Origin: Nocardioides pocheonensis
Lineage (GTDB): Bacteria > Actinomycetota > Actinomycetes > Propionibacteriales > Nocardioidaceae
NCBI RefSeq assembly: GCF_003725535.1
Contig: NZ_RJSF01000049.1
Coordinates: 1 to 64,000 of the forward strand
Reading direction: 5' to 3'
DNA: 64,000 nt
A program made the translations under genes and the position numbers. A model generated the notes under the pieces. That model had not been told where the DNA came from. It did not search any database and saw only the letters and a program-made list of their open reading frames with translations. Shown here piece after piece: positions 13,008-20,997 of the stretch; position 1 is the first letter of the stretch; each line of letters opens with the position of its first letter.

Positions 13008-14186
13008 ATGCTCCGTTGGCTCACGGCGGGGGAGTCCCACGGGCCCTCCCTGGTCGCAATCCTCGAAGGTCTGCCTGCCCACGTCCGGGTGACCTCGGCC
13101 GACATCGCCGACGCCCTGGCGCGGCGCCGCCTCGGCTACGGCCGCGGTGCGCGGATGAAGTTCGAGCAGGACGAGGTGACCATCACCGGCGGCGTCCGCC
13201 ACGGCGAGACGATGGGCGGCCCGGTGGCGATCCAGGTGGGCAACACCGAGTGGCCCAAGTGGGAGCAGGTGATGTCGGCCGACCCGGTCGACCCGGCGGA
13301 GCTCGAGGCGCTCGCGCGCAACGCCCCGCTCACGCGGCCGCGACCGGGCCACGCCGACCTGGTCGGCATGCAGAAGTACGACTTCGACGAGGCCCGGCCG
13401 ATCCTCGAGCGCGCCTCCGCACGTGAGACGGCGGCGCGGGTCGCCCTGGGCAGGGTCGCTACCGCCTTCCTCGAGCAGGCCACGGGCGCCCGGCTGCTCT
13501 CCCACGTGGTCGAGCTCGGGGGCGTGCCCGCACCCGCCGGCCTGGTGCCGCGCCCCGAGGACCTCGCCTCGATCGACGCCGACCCGGTCCGCTGCCTGGA
13601 CGCCGACGCCTCCAAGGCGATGGTCGCCGCGATCGACCAGGCCCACAAGGACGGCGACACGCTCGGCGGCGTGGTCGAGGTCGTCGTCCACGGCCTGCCG
13701 CCGGGTCTCGGCTCCCACGTGCACTGGGACCGCCGCCTCGACGCCCGCCTCGCGGGGGCCCTCATGGGCATCCAGGCGATCAAGGGGGTCGAGGTGGGCG
13801 ACGGCTTCGCCCTCGCCGCGACACCCGGCTCACTGGCCCACGACGAGATCGAGCAGGGCGGGGACGGCATCCGTCGTACGTCGGGACGCGCGGGCGGCAC
13901 CGAGGGCGGGATGTCGACCGGCGAGGTGCTCCGCGTGCGCGCCGCGATGAAGCCGATCGCGACGGTGCCGCGGGCCCTGCGCACGGTCGACGTAGCCACC
14001 GGCGAGCCGGCGGTCGCGCACCACCAGCGCTCGGACGTGTGCGCAGTCCCCGCCGCGGGCATCGTCGCCGAGGCGATGGTGGCGCTGGTGCTGGCGGACG
14101 CCGTGCTGGAGAAGTTCGGCGGCGACTCGGTGAAGGAGACGCGGCGCAACGTCGAGAGCTACCTCGACACGCTGAGGTTCCGGTGA
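13008..14186 (+). CDS. aroC: Chorismate synthase
   Basis: A 392-residue enzyme that converts 5-enolpyruvylshikimate 3-phosphate to chorismate with reduced FMN. The family signatures are clear: [16 protein letters not shown] at the N-terminus, [17 protein letters not shown] near 40, the RPGHAD segment near 110, [12 protein letters not shown] near 135, and the C-terminal [14 protein letters not shown] followed by a late [14 protein letters not shown] helix. Normal length. It overlaps aroK by four bases. Confidence 0.97.
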   Translation: MLRWLTAGESHGPSLVAILEGLPAHVRVTSADIADALARRRLGYGRGARMKFEQDEVTITGGVRHGETMGGPVAIQVGNTEWPKWEQVMSADPVDPAELEALARNAPLTRPRPGHADLVGMQKYDFDEARPILERASARETAARVALGRVATAFLEQATGARLLSHVVELGGVPAPAGLVPRPEDLASIDADPVRCLDADASKAMVAAIDQAHKDGDTLGGVVEVVVHGLPPGLGSHVHWDRRLDARLAGALMGIQAIKGVEVGDGFALAATPGSLAHDEIEQGGDGIRRTSGRAGGTEGGMSTGEVLRVRAAMKPIATVPRALRTVDVATGEPAVAHHQRSDVCAVPAAGIVAEAMVALVLADAVLEKFGGDSVKETRRNVESYLDTLRFR

Positions 14187-14698
14187 CCCCCCGTGTCGTG
14201 CTGGTCGGGCCGATGGGCGCCGGCAAGACGACCGTGGGCCGGCTGGTCGCCGATGCCCTCGGCGTGCGCTTCCTCGACACCGACGAGGTGGTCGAGCGCG
14301 AGGCCGGCAAGCCGGTCGCGGAGATCTTCGTCGACGACGGCGAGCCGCACTTCCGCGCGTTGGAGCGGGCGGCCGTGACCGCGGCGCTCGAGGGCCACGA
14401 CGGCGTGCTGGCCCTGGGTGGCGGGGCCGTGATGGACCCCGCGACGCAGGAGCAGCTGACTGCTCACGAGGTGGTGTTCCTCCGAGTGGGCCTCACCGAC
14501 GCCGCCCAGCGGGTGGGTCTGGGGGTGTCGCGGCCGCTGTTGCTGGGCAACGTCCGCGGCCGGATCAAGCAGCTGCTCGACGAGCGCACGCCGGTCTACG
14601 AGTCGGTGGCGCGGCACGTCGTCGACACCGACGGCCTGACCGCGGCCGAGGTGGCCGACCGCGTGCGTGCAGTGGTGGAGGATGAGGTCCGTGAGTGA
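14183..14698 (+). CDS. aroK: Shikimate kinase
   Basis: A 171-residue kinase that phosphorylates shikimate at O3. The P-loop [12 protein letters not shown] begins near residue 8, the shikimate-binding Asp lies in FLDTDEVVE near 32, and GGGAVM near 78 is the substrate-binding glycine motif. The lid region has RPLLLGN. The frame is open upstream inside aroC, but the GTG at 14183 overlaps the aroC stop (GTGA) and starts directly with the first beta strand. The stop lies inside the aroB start region. Confidence 0.95.
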   Translation: MTPRVVLVGPMGAGKTTVGRLVADALGVRFLDTDEVVEREAGKPVAEIFVDDGEPHFRALERAAVTAALEGHDGVLALGGGAVMDPATQEQLTAHEVVFLRVGLTDAAQRVGLGVSRPLLLGNVRGRIKQLLDERTPVYESVARHVVDTDGLTAAEVADRVRAVVEDEVRE

Positions 14699-15830
14699 GT
14701 CCCGACAGGCGCGACCCGCGGCGACCCGGATGCCCGTGCGTCGCTCTGCGGTGGTCCCTGAGCCTGCCGAAGGGTACGACGTCGTGGTCGGCCACGGCGT
14801 GCTCGACGAGGTGCCGAGGATGCTCGGTGAGGCTCCCGAGCGCGTGGCCGTCTGCTACGCCGAGCCGCTCTCCGGGCTCGCGGAGCGCGTGATCGCCCAG
14901 CTCCACGCCTACGAGGTGCTCCGCCTCGAGCTTCCCGACGGCGAGGTCGGCAAGACCGGCCCGGTCGCGCTCGCCGCCTGGGAACGGCTCGGCGCCGCGG
15001 GGTTCACGCGCTCCGACGCGGTCGTCACGGTCGGTGGCGGCGCCACCACGGACATGGGCGGCTTCATCGCGGCCACGTGGCTGCGCGGTGTGCGGGTCGT
15101 GCACGTGCCGACCACCCTGCTCGCCATGGTCGACGCCGCGGTCGGCGGCAAGACCGGCATGAACACCTCGGCCGGGAAGAACCTGGTCGGGTCGTTCCAC
15201 GAGCCCGCCGGCGTGGTCTGCGACCTCGACCTGCTCGGCACCCTCCCGGAGCCCGAGCTGATCGCCGGGCTCGGCGAGGTCGTCAAGTGCGGCTTCATCG
15301 CCGACCCCGAGATCCTCGCGCTGGTGGAGCGCTGCCCGGCGGACGCCCTCGAGCCCAGGTCAGGGGAGCTGCGTGAGCTCGTCGAGCGCGCGATCGCGGT
15401 GAAGATCGCGGTCGTCCAGGAGGACCTGCGCGAGACCGGTGGTCGCGACGGCCACCCGGGACGCGAGGTGCTGAACTACGGGCACACCATGGCGCACGCG
15501 ATCGAGAAGGCCACCCAGTACGCCGTGCGCCACGGCGAGGCGGTCGCCCTCGGCATGGTGTACGTCGCCGAGCTGGCCCGTCTCGCCGGTCGCCTCGACG
15601 ACGAGGTCGCCGCCCGGCACGCCTCCGTGCTGGCCTCGGTCGGGCTGCCGGTCCGGTTCGCCGGTGCTTCGTTCGAGGAGCTCCTCGCCACCATGCGGAT
15701 CGACAAGAAGGCCCGCGGCTCCCGTCTGCGGTTCCTCGTGCTCGACGGCCTCGCGCGGCCCGCGATCCTGACCGACCCATCCGAGGACCTCCTGCGCGCG
15801 GCGTACGAGCACCTGGCAGGCGCGCGATGA
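14691..15830 (+). CDS. aroB: 3-Dehydroquinate synthase
   Basis: A 379-residue NAD- and zinc-dependent enzyme that makes 3-dehydroquinate from DAHP. GGGATTDMGGFIA near residue 110, the VPTTLLAMVDAAVGGKTG segment near 140, LGEVVKCGFI near 195 and the metal-binding NYGHTMAHA and RHGEAVALG are present. GTG at 14691 is preferred because GGAGGA lies eight bases upstream; ATG 14682 is possible. Residues 1-27 form an Arg/Ala-rich extension, and residues 22-28 (VPEPAEG) are encoded by a short dispersed repeat. Confidence 0.94.
   Translation: MSESRQARPAATRMPVRRSAVVPEPAEGYDVVVGHGVLDEVPRMLGEAPERVAVCYAEPLSGLAERVIAQLHAYEVLRLELPDGEVGKTGPVALAAWERLGAAGFTRSDAVVTVGGGATTDMGGFIAATWLRGVRVVHVPTTLLAMVDAAVGGKTGMNTSAGKNLVGSFHEPAGVVCDLDLLGTLPEPELIAGLGEVVKCGFIADPEILALVERCPADALEPRSGELRELVERAIAVKIAVVQEDLRETGGRDGHPGREVLNYGHTMAHAIEKATQYAVRHGEAVALGMVYVAELARLAGRLDDEVAARHASVLASVGLPVRFAGASFEELLATMRIDKKARGSRLRFLVLDGLARPAILTDPSEDLLRAAYEHLAGAR
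14754..14777 (+). repeat. Short dispersed repeat (reverse orientation) in aroB, arms CCCT/AGGG
   Basis: The 12-nt core GAGCCTGCCGAA matches the other copies in reverse orientation, but the flanking arms are CCCT and AGGG in place of GGTT and AACC. Both arms changed together, so the hairpin is kept (14756-14759 with 14771-14774, plus a G-T/A-C extension past a one-base bulge). It encodes VPEPAEG near the start of AroB. Confidence 0.75.
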
Positions 15831-16267
15831 GCGACCTGCGGCGGGTGCTCGTGCTCAACGGGCCGAACCTCGCTCGCCTGGGCCGCCGGCAGCCGGAGAT
15901 CTACGGCTACACGTCGTACGACGAGCTGGTCGACCTCTGCGTCGGGTGGGGCCGCGACCTGGGCCTCGAGGTGGAGGTCCGGCAGACCAACCACGAGGGC
16001 GACCTGCTCGACTGGCTCAACGCCGCGGCGGACGAGGAGACACCCGTCGTGCTCAACGCGGCGGCGTGGACCCACTACTCCTACGCGATCTACGACGCCT
16101 GTGCCCAGCTCGTGGCGCCGCTCGTCGAGGTGCACCTCTCGGACCCCGAGCAGCGCCCGGAGGTCTTCCGGCACACGTCCGTGGTCACCCCGCACGCTGC
16201 AGCGGTGGTCGCGGGTTACGGGATCGACGGGTACCGGATGGCGCTGGAGCACCTGGCCGGCCGCTAG
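15827..16267 (+). CDS. aroQ: 3-Dehydroquinate dehydratase, type II
   Basis: A 146-residue dodecameric-type dehydratase. It has the N-terminal LNGPNLARLGRRQPEIYG with the catalytic Tyr in the flexible lid, NHEGDLLDWLN, the catalytic His in WTHYSYAIYDA and the C-terminal EVHLSD..EVFRHTSVV. Relative to the common GAYTHTS the region reads AAAWTHYS, a conservative variation. The ATG overlaps the aroB stop by four bases. It completes five chorismate-pathway genes in this block; DAHP synthase and EPSP synthase are not in the window. Confidence 0.95.
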   Translation: MSDLRRVLVLNGPNLARLGRRQPEIYGYTSYDELVDLCVGWGRDLGLEVEVRQTNHEGDLLDWLNAAADEETPVVLNAAAWTHYSYAIYDACAQLVAPLVEVHLSDPEQRPEVFRHTSVVTPHAAAVVAGYGIDGYRMALEHLAGR

Positions 16268-16270
16268 ACT
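16265..16270 (+). promoter_or_regulatory. Possible -10 box for efp-nusB
   Basis: TAGACT overlaps the aroQ stop and lies 72 bases before the efp ATG, giving a leader of about 60 bases. No good -35 element is visible. The 69-base gap is otherwise without a recognisable feature. Confidence 0.35.
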
Positions 16271-16336
16271 CTCCCGTCGGCGTGGACGCACCGCGCCGCC
16301 TTCTGCATTCTCCGACAGGACAAGGTTCCCGCACGC

Positions 16337-16900
16337 ATGGCAACGACGAACGACCTCAAGAACGGCATGGTTCTCAACATCGACGGCCAGCTCTGGTCCG
16401 TGGTGGAGTTCCAGCACGTCAAGCCGGGCAAGGGTCCCGCCTTCGTGCGCACGAAGCTGCGCAACGTCGAGTCCGGCAAGAACGTCGACAAGACCTTCAA
16501 CGCCGGCACCAAGGTGGAGACCGCGACGGTCGACCGTCGCACCATGCAGTACCTGTACAACGACGGCACGTCGTACGTCTTCATGGACACCGGCACCTAC
16601 GACCAGCTCGAGATCTCCCCGGAGATCGTGGGCGACGCCAAGAACTTCCTGCTGGAGAACCAGGAGGCGATCGTCGCCACGAACGAGGGCCGCGTGCTCT
16701 TCGTCGAGCTGCCCGCCTCGGTCGAGCTCGTGATCACCTTCACCGAGCCCGGCCTGGCCGGCGACTCCGCGACCGGACGCACCAAGCCGGCCACGCTCGA
16801 GACCGGCCACGAGATCCAGGTGCCGCTGTTCATCAACCAGGGCGAGAAGGTCAAGGTCGACACCCGCGACTCGTCCTACCTCGGCCGCGTCAAGGGCTGA
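16337..16900 (+). CDS. efp: Elongation factor P
   Basis: A 187-residue factor that rescues ribosomes stalled at consecutive prolines. Domain I carries the tip loop with Lys32 in the palindromic context PGKGP ([15 protein letters not shown]). This is the loop of the actinobacterial EF-P subfamily, reported to work without modification of the lysine. Domains II and III follow, ending with SSYLGRVKG. Normal length; the ATG at 16337 gives the usual start [10 protein letters not shown]. Confidence 0.97.
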   Translation: MATTNDLKNGMVLNIDGQLWSVVEFQHVKPGKGPAFVRTKLRNVESGKNVDKTFNAGTKVETATVDRRTMQYLYNDGTSYVFMDTGTYDQLEISPEIVGDAKNFLLENQEAIVATNEGRVLFVELPASVELVITFTEPGLAGDSATGRTKPATLETGHEIQVPLFINQGEKVKVDTRDSSYLGRVKG

Positions 16901-16916
16901 CGGCCGCGGTCTCTCG

Positions 16917-17333
16917 ATGAGTGCACGCTCCAAGGCCCGCAAGCGGGCGCTCGACCTGATCTTCGCCGGCGAGGCGCGCGGGCGGCGCCCCGGCGACTTC
17001 CTCGACGACCAGATCGAGGCCGGCGAGACGCCTTCGAACGACTACACGGTGACCCTCGTGCGGGGTATCGAGGAGCGGCTGGAGCGGATCGACGAGCTGA
17101 TCTCGACGTACGCCGAGGGCTGGAGCCTGGCGCGGATGCCGGCGGTCGATCGCAACGTGCTCCGGATCGGGGTCTTCGAGGTGCTCTGGGTCGACGACGT
17201 GCCGGACGCGGTCGCGGTCAGCGAGGCGCTCAACCTGGTGCGCGACCTGTCCACCGACGAGTCACCGGCCTTCGTCAACGGCGTGCTCGGCCACATCGTG
17301 CGCGACAAGGAGCGACTCACCAGCCAGGACTGA
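16917..17333 (+). CDS. nusB: Transcription antitermination factor NusB
   Basis: A 138-residue all-helical RNA-binding protein used in rRNA antitermination. The N-terminal ARSKARKRALDLIFAGEARG contains the boxA-binding arginines, and the C-terminal half has MPAVDRNVLRIGVFEVL and INEA-like VSEALNLVRDL, then FVNGVLGHI. It follows efp by 16 bases, as in most actinobacteria. In those genomes pyrR comes next or after one regulator gene; here the accessory block intervenes. Confidence 0.95.
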   Translation: MSARSKARKRALDLIFAGEARGRRPGDFLDDQIEAGETPSNDYTVTLVRGIEERLERIDELISTYAEGWSLARMPAVDRNVLRIGVFEVLWVDDVPDAVAVSEALNLVRDLSTDESPAFVNGVLGHIVRDKERLTSQD

Positions 17334-17385
17334 GCCGCCGCGCGGTTCCGTGACACGCACGTCGTCGGCTGGTTGGGTTCTCGGT

Positions 17386-18738
17386 ATGACGGGAACTGAG
17401 CAGGAGTGCGACGTCGTCGTGGTGGGTCTGGGCCCGGGCGGCGAGTACGCCGCCACGGAGCTGGCCAAGGCGGGCCTCGAGGTGGTGGCGGTCGACGAGC
17501 GGCTGGTCGGCGGCGAGTGCCCGTACTTCGGGTGCGTGCCGACCAAGATGATGATCGCCGCCGCGACGGCGCTGCGTGAGGCCGGTCGGGTCTCGCAGCT
17601 CGCCGGCGCTGCGCAGGTCGACCCGTCGTGGGCTCCGGTCGCCCGCCGGATCCGGGACGAGGCCACCGACGACTGGGACGACGCGGTGGCCGTCAAGCGC
17701 CTCGAGGACGCCGGCGCGCGCTTCGTGCGCGGGAGCGGTGTGATCACGGGCCCCCAACAGGTGACGGTGGACGGCACGGCGTACGCCGCGCGACGCGGGA
17801 TCGTGCTGAACACCGGGACGAGGCCCTCGGCGCCGCCGATCGACGGGCTCGCGGACGTGGACTACTGGACAAACCGCGACGTCGTGCGCCTGACGGAGCT
17901 GCCCGAGTCGATCGTGGTCATCGGCGGGGGACCGATCGGCTGCGAGATGGCGCAGGTGCTGGCGCAGTTCGGGGTCCGCGTGGCTGTGGTGGAGGTGGCC
18001 GACCGCCTGGTCGCCGTCGAGGAGCCGGAGTCCTCGGAGGCACTCGAGAAGGCGTTCACCGACCTCGGCATCGAGGTCGTGACGGGCGCCAGCATCGACC
18101 GGGTGACCCGCGGCGGTCACGGGATCGCGGTGCACGTGGACGGGCGCCCGCTGCAGGCCGAGCGGCTGCTCGTGGCCGCCGGCCGACGCAACAACCTCTC
18201 CGGCATCGGCCTGGAGCACGTCGGGCTCGAGGCCGAGGCCCGGGTGCTCGACCCCGACGAGCGGATGCGGGTCGCTGACGGGGTGTGGGCGATCGGCGAC
18301 ATCACCGGCAAGGGCGCGTTCACGCACATGTCGATGTACCAGGCGGCGATCGTGGTGCGCGACATCCTCGGCCAGGACGGTCCCTGGGCCGACTACCGAG
18401 CCGTGTCCCGCGTGACGTTCACCGCGCCCGAGATCGGCTCCGTGGGGTTGACCGAGAAGCAGGCCCGGGACCAGGGGCTCGAGGTGCGGACCGCGACCGG
18501 GGACCTCGGCTCACGCGGGTGGATCGCCTCGGAGCCGGGACTGGTCAAGCTGGTGGCCGACGCGGCCCGCGGCGTGCTGGTCGGCGGCACGGCGGTCGGC
18601 CCCTCCGGTGGTGAGGTGCTCTCCTTGATCACCACGGCGGTGCACGCCGAGATCCCGATCGCGACCCTGGCTGCCATGCACTTCGCCTACCCGACGTACC
18701 ACCGCGCGCTGCAGCCGGTGCTGCAGCAGCTGTTGTGA
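17386..18738 (+). CDS. FAD/NAD(P)-dependent disulfide oxidoreductase (lipoamide-dehydrogenase/mercuric-reductase-like)
   Basis: About 450 residues. The FAD-binding GLGPGGEYAATELA is near residue 13. The redox pair CPYFGC (two Cys, four residues between) is near 45. A second Rossmann motif VIGGGPIGCEMAQVL near 180 binds NAD(P), and WAIGDITGKGAFTHM near 305 closes the FAD site. At the dimer interface the usual His-Pro-Thr with a distal Glu reads AYPTYHRAL, so the lipoamide active-site base is not present in standard form. The substrate is unknown. The frame extends to GTG 17350, but ATG 17386 starts just before the first beta strand. Confidence 0.85.
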   Translation: MTGTEQECDVVVVGLGPGGEYAATELAKAGLEVVAVDERLVGGECPYFGCVPTKMMIAAATALREAGRVSQLAGAAQVDPSWAPVARRIRDEATDDWDDAVAVKRLEDAGARFVRGSGVITGPQQVTVDGTAYAARRGIVLNTGTRPSAPPIDGLADVDYWTNRDVVRLTELPESIVVIGGGPIGCEMAQVLAQFGVRVAVVEVADRLVAVEEPESSEALEKAFTDLGIEVVTGASIDRVTRGGHGIAVHVDGRPLQAERLLVAAGRRNNLSGIGLEHVGLEAEARVLDPDERMRVADGVWAIGDITGKGAFTHMSMYQAAIVVRDILGQDGPWADYRAVSRVTFTAPEIGSVGLTEKQARDQGLEVRTATGDLGSRGWIASEPGLVKLVADAARGVLVGGTAVGPSGGEVLSLITTAVHAEIPIATLAAMHFAYPTYHRALQPVLQQLL

Positions 18739-18778
18739 CCTGCCGGCGCGCGTAGCGTGCCCTCGGGCATGCCGCTGG

Positions 18779-18796
18779 CCCGGCGCGTGCGCCGGG
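18779..18796. terminator. Hairpin between convergent genes
   Basis: CCCGGCGC and GCGCCGGG face each other across two bases between the ends of the flavin oxidoreductase (plus) and the DUF222/HNH gene (minus). It is short and lacks a T-run, so terminator function in either direction is only likely. Confidence 0.4.
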
Positions 18797-18811
18797 TGCG
18801 GGGCGGGGTGG

Positions 18812-20212
18812 CTACTGGTCGGGTGGGTCCGCGGGGCTGGGCACGGTCGGCGGGCTCAGGTCGGTGGTGCCGGTGCGGTCGCGGAGCCAGGTGTGTCCGT
18901 GGGGACTGTGCCAGAGGTATTCGCCGGGTGTGAGCATGGTGTAGGTCCAGCCGCCATGGGTCTTCAACCGGTGGTGTCGTCTGCAGAGGGCAGCGAGGTT
19001 GTCGCTCGATGTCGATCCACCTTCTTGCCAGGGGACGATGTGGTCCTTGTCGCAGCCTCGGGCGGGACGCTGGCACCAGGGAAAGACGCAGGTGCGGTCC
19101 CTGAGCTCGATCTGCTCGGTGAGTGTGGGGCTGGGCTGGTAGCCGGCCGACTGCAGGGTTTCGGCGAGGTCGAGGACCGGCCGCACGGTGATCCTCGTGG
19201 TCGGGTTGGTTGAGCCTGCCGAAACCCCGCACCAGTCGGCGACCTGCCCGGCGGTGACGAGGTGTCCGCCGGCGTTCTCCAGCCACGCCGGTGCGAGCCG
19301 GTCGCCGGAGGTCAGTGCGGCGTCAGAGAGGTGCACGTAGAGCACCACCTCTCGCCGACGCGCGACAGTCGAGCCTCCACCGCGGGTGGTTGAGCCGCCG
19401 AGCTGGGTGGTTGAGCCTGCCGAAACCACCGGGTCCGGGCTCTCGAACTCCAGCACCTGCTCACCCCGAGCGAGCATCCCGACCGCGAGTGACCGGCGCA
19501 CGTCGAGCGACTCTTCGTTCCCGAGCACGGCGAGCTGCTCAGCACCCCGCCGGACGGCGTCGTCGAGGTCGATCGCGTCGGCGAGGTCGAGCTCGCCGTG
19601 GACGCGGCTGGTGCCGGCGAAGGAGACCTGGTCGTGGTCGATGGTGAAGTACCGCTGCTCGGCCGACCGGTCCCGCTGCTCGGCGGCCAGCTCCGGCATG
19701 AACCGGCCGATCGCCTCGTCGACCAGCCGTTGGGTCTGGGTGGGTCCGGTCTGGTGCGCGAACGGCGCCACCTGGGCGTCCACGAACCCAGCGGCCTCTT
19801 GGTTGAGGTGGAGGGTGGCATCAGCGATCCGCTTGGCCCGCCACGGCGCCAGGTTTCCGGCCTGCACCCGTGCCCAGGTCTTCGGGAGTCGGTGGGCCAG
19901 CTCCAGGGCCTGGGCGACCAGGTTCCGACCGGACTCCGCCGACAACCCGAGTGCGGCGGCGAGCTCCCAGACCGCGAACTCACTGACCAGAGGTGCGCCG
20001 TCGCCGGCGATCGGGATCCCGGTGTCCCGACCGGTGCCGGTCACCAGCGTCGCGGCGTCGCCGAGGTCGTCGACCACATGGAGGTGCGCCCACTCCAGGG
20101 TGGTGGCGAGGACCCGAGCTTCGGCCGCGTTCGCCTCGGCGCGAGCCTGCCGAATCGACCCGAGCACAGCACCAGCCGTAGTGGCGGTGTCGGTGCTGGT
20201 GGTCGGGTTCAT
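18812..20212 (-). CDS. DUF222 and HNH endonuclease domain protein (13E12 type)
   Basis: A 466-residue protein. The N-terminal two thirds is the helical DUF222 domain (about residues 25-330), and the C-terminus is an HNH nuclease: CVFPWC, then DKDHIVPWQEGGSTSSDNLAALCRRHHRLKT (written here as one zinc/HNH unit near residues 385-425). Such genes are multicopy in actinobacteria and their role is unsettled. Two short dispersed repeats lie in its coding sequence (VSAGST at about 265 and 335), plus a degraded third. A TAGATT box 12 bases before the ATG suggests leaderless expression. It sits beside an array of the same repeats. Confidence 0.9.
   Translation of the reverse strand: MNPTTSTDTATTAGAVLGSIRQARAEANAAEARVLATTLEWAHLHVVDDLGDAATLVTGTGRDTGIPIAGDGAPLVSEFAVWELAAALGLSAESGRNLVAQALELAHRLPKTWARVQAGNLAPWRAKRIADATLHLNQEAAGFVDAQVAPFAHQTGPTQTQRLVDEAIGRFMPELAAEQRDRSAEQRYFTIDHDQVSFAGTSRVHGELDLADAIDLDDAVRRGAEQLAVLGNEESLDVRRSLAVGMLARGEQVLEFESPDPVVSAGSTTQLGGSTTRGGGSTVARRREVVLYVHLSDAALTSGDRLAPAWLENAGGHLVTAGQVADWCGVSAGSTNPTTRITVRPVLDLAETLQSAGYQPSPTLTEQIELRDRTCVFPWCQRPARGCDKDHIVPWQEGGSTSSDNLAALCRRHHRLKTHGGWTYTMLTPGEYLWHSPHGHTWLRDRTGTTDLSPPTVPSPADPPDQ
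19206..19228 (-). repeat. Short dispersed repeat inside the DUF222/HNH gene, copy 1
   Basis: Core GAGCCTGCCGAA with GGTT/AACC arms on the plus strand; on the coding strand it reads GVSAGSTNP. It lies in the loop between DUF222 and the HNH domain and keeps the frame open. Confidence 0.75.
19406..19430 (-). repeat. Short dispersed repeat inside the DUF222/HNH gene, copy 2
   Basis: A perfect short-form copy with 6-bp GTGGTT/AACCAC arms. On the coding strand it gives VVSAGSTT. A degraded neighbour (19386-19405) extends the segment to a Gly/Ser/Thr-rich stretch QLGGSTTRGGGST. Confidence 0.8.
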
Positions 20213-20218
20213 GGTTCG

Positions 20219-20224
20219 AATCTA
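20219..20224 (-). promoter_or_regulatory. Probable -10 box of a leaderless DUF222/HNH transcript
   Basis: Read on the minus strand, TAGATT lies 12 bases before the ATG at 20212. The geometry is identical to the boxes before rarA and hisE. No clear -35. Confidence 0.45.
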
Positions 20225-20324
20225 GGGGTGACCACCGACAGAAATGGGCCCGGATCCCCTTGCTGGTAGGGGAATTCGGAAGACTTCTTGAGAATCTTTC
20301 GCGCCCGCCTTCGACTCGGGATCC

Positions 20325-20931
20325 GGTGGTTTCGGCAGGCTCAACCACCTGGGGTTGGCTCGGCGGTCGGTGGCTGGGTCCAGAGCCGTGGGGTGGTTTC
20401 GAGGCGCGCTGGCGCTCGCACCTCAACCACCAAGGAGGCTGCGGATCCGTGAGCCGACAGCAGAACCCTGGCCGGCGCGGGACCGCGTCGTCGCCGCCCG
20501 GTCCCCCGGCACGGACCGCGACCCGACGAGCATGGTTTCGGCAAGCTCAACCAGCGGTGGTTGGGGTCCCTGCCCGTCGCGTGGTTTCGAGGCTCGCTGG
20601 CGCTCGCACCTCAACCACCCAAGCACCGCTGAGCCGCAGCCGGCAGCGAGACCCGGCCCGACGCAGTACCCCGTCGTCGCTGCCCGTTCCCCGGCACAGA
20701 CCGCCACCGGCCAGGGTGGTTTCGAGGCTCGCTGGCGCTCGCACCTCAACCACCGAGGGACTCGCGCCCGACCGCGAGTCCCAGCCGCGCGCCGGTACCG
20801 CTTCGTCGCTGCCCGTCCCCCCGGCGCAGACCGCCACCGGCCAGAGTGGTTTCGGCAGGCTCAACCCCCGTGGGGCTGGGCTACCAAGCAGAGTGGTTTC
20901 GAGGCTCGCTGGCGCTCGCACCTCAACCACC
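20325..20931 (+). repeat. Array of short modular repeats between DUF222/HNH and DUF1206 genes
   Basis: The 785-base gap 20213-20997 has no gene. It holds seven elements, all in the same orientation. Short form (5-nt core): 20325-20349, 20533-20553 (one change, AAG for AGG) and 20846-20867. Long form (20-nt core, 38-39 nt): 20393-20431 (one change), 20581-20619, 20716-20754 and 20893-20931. All begin GTGGTTTCG (or TGGTTTCG) and end CTCAACC(AC). Order is short-long-short-long-long-short-long. The spacers also repeat: a 44-nt unit is shared by 20671-20714 and 20801-20844 and more weakly by about 20484-20527. An open frame continues through the array into DUF1206 but looks non-coding. Confidence 0.9.
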
Positions 20932-20997
20932 GATCGGGAGCCGGCGTCCGCCACCCTGCCCGCCGCATCCGACCGCCCGCACGGGGTACCGAGGGCC

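Noticed and set aside
18812-20212. DUF222/HNH gene as part of an insertion sequence or restriction system
   Set aside because: No terminal inverted repeats, target duplications, transposase or methylase gene were found around it.
20325-20931. CRISPR array
   Set aside because: Two repeat forms alternate, spacing is irregular, spacers resemble one another, and no cas gene is near.
20260-20997. N-terminal extension of the DUF1206 protein through the repeat array
   Set aside because: The frame is open only because the repeats and spacers lack stops; the translation is repeat-derived (VVSRLAGARTSTT) and no ribosome site precedes it.
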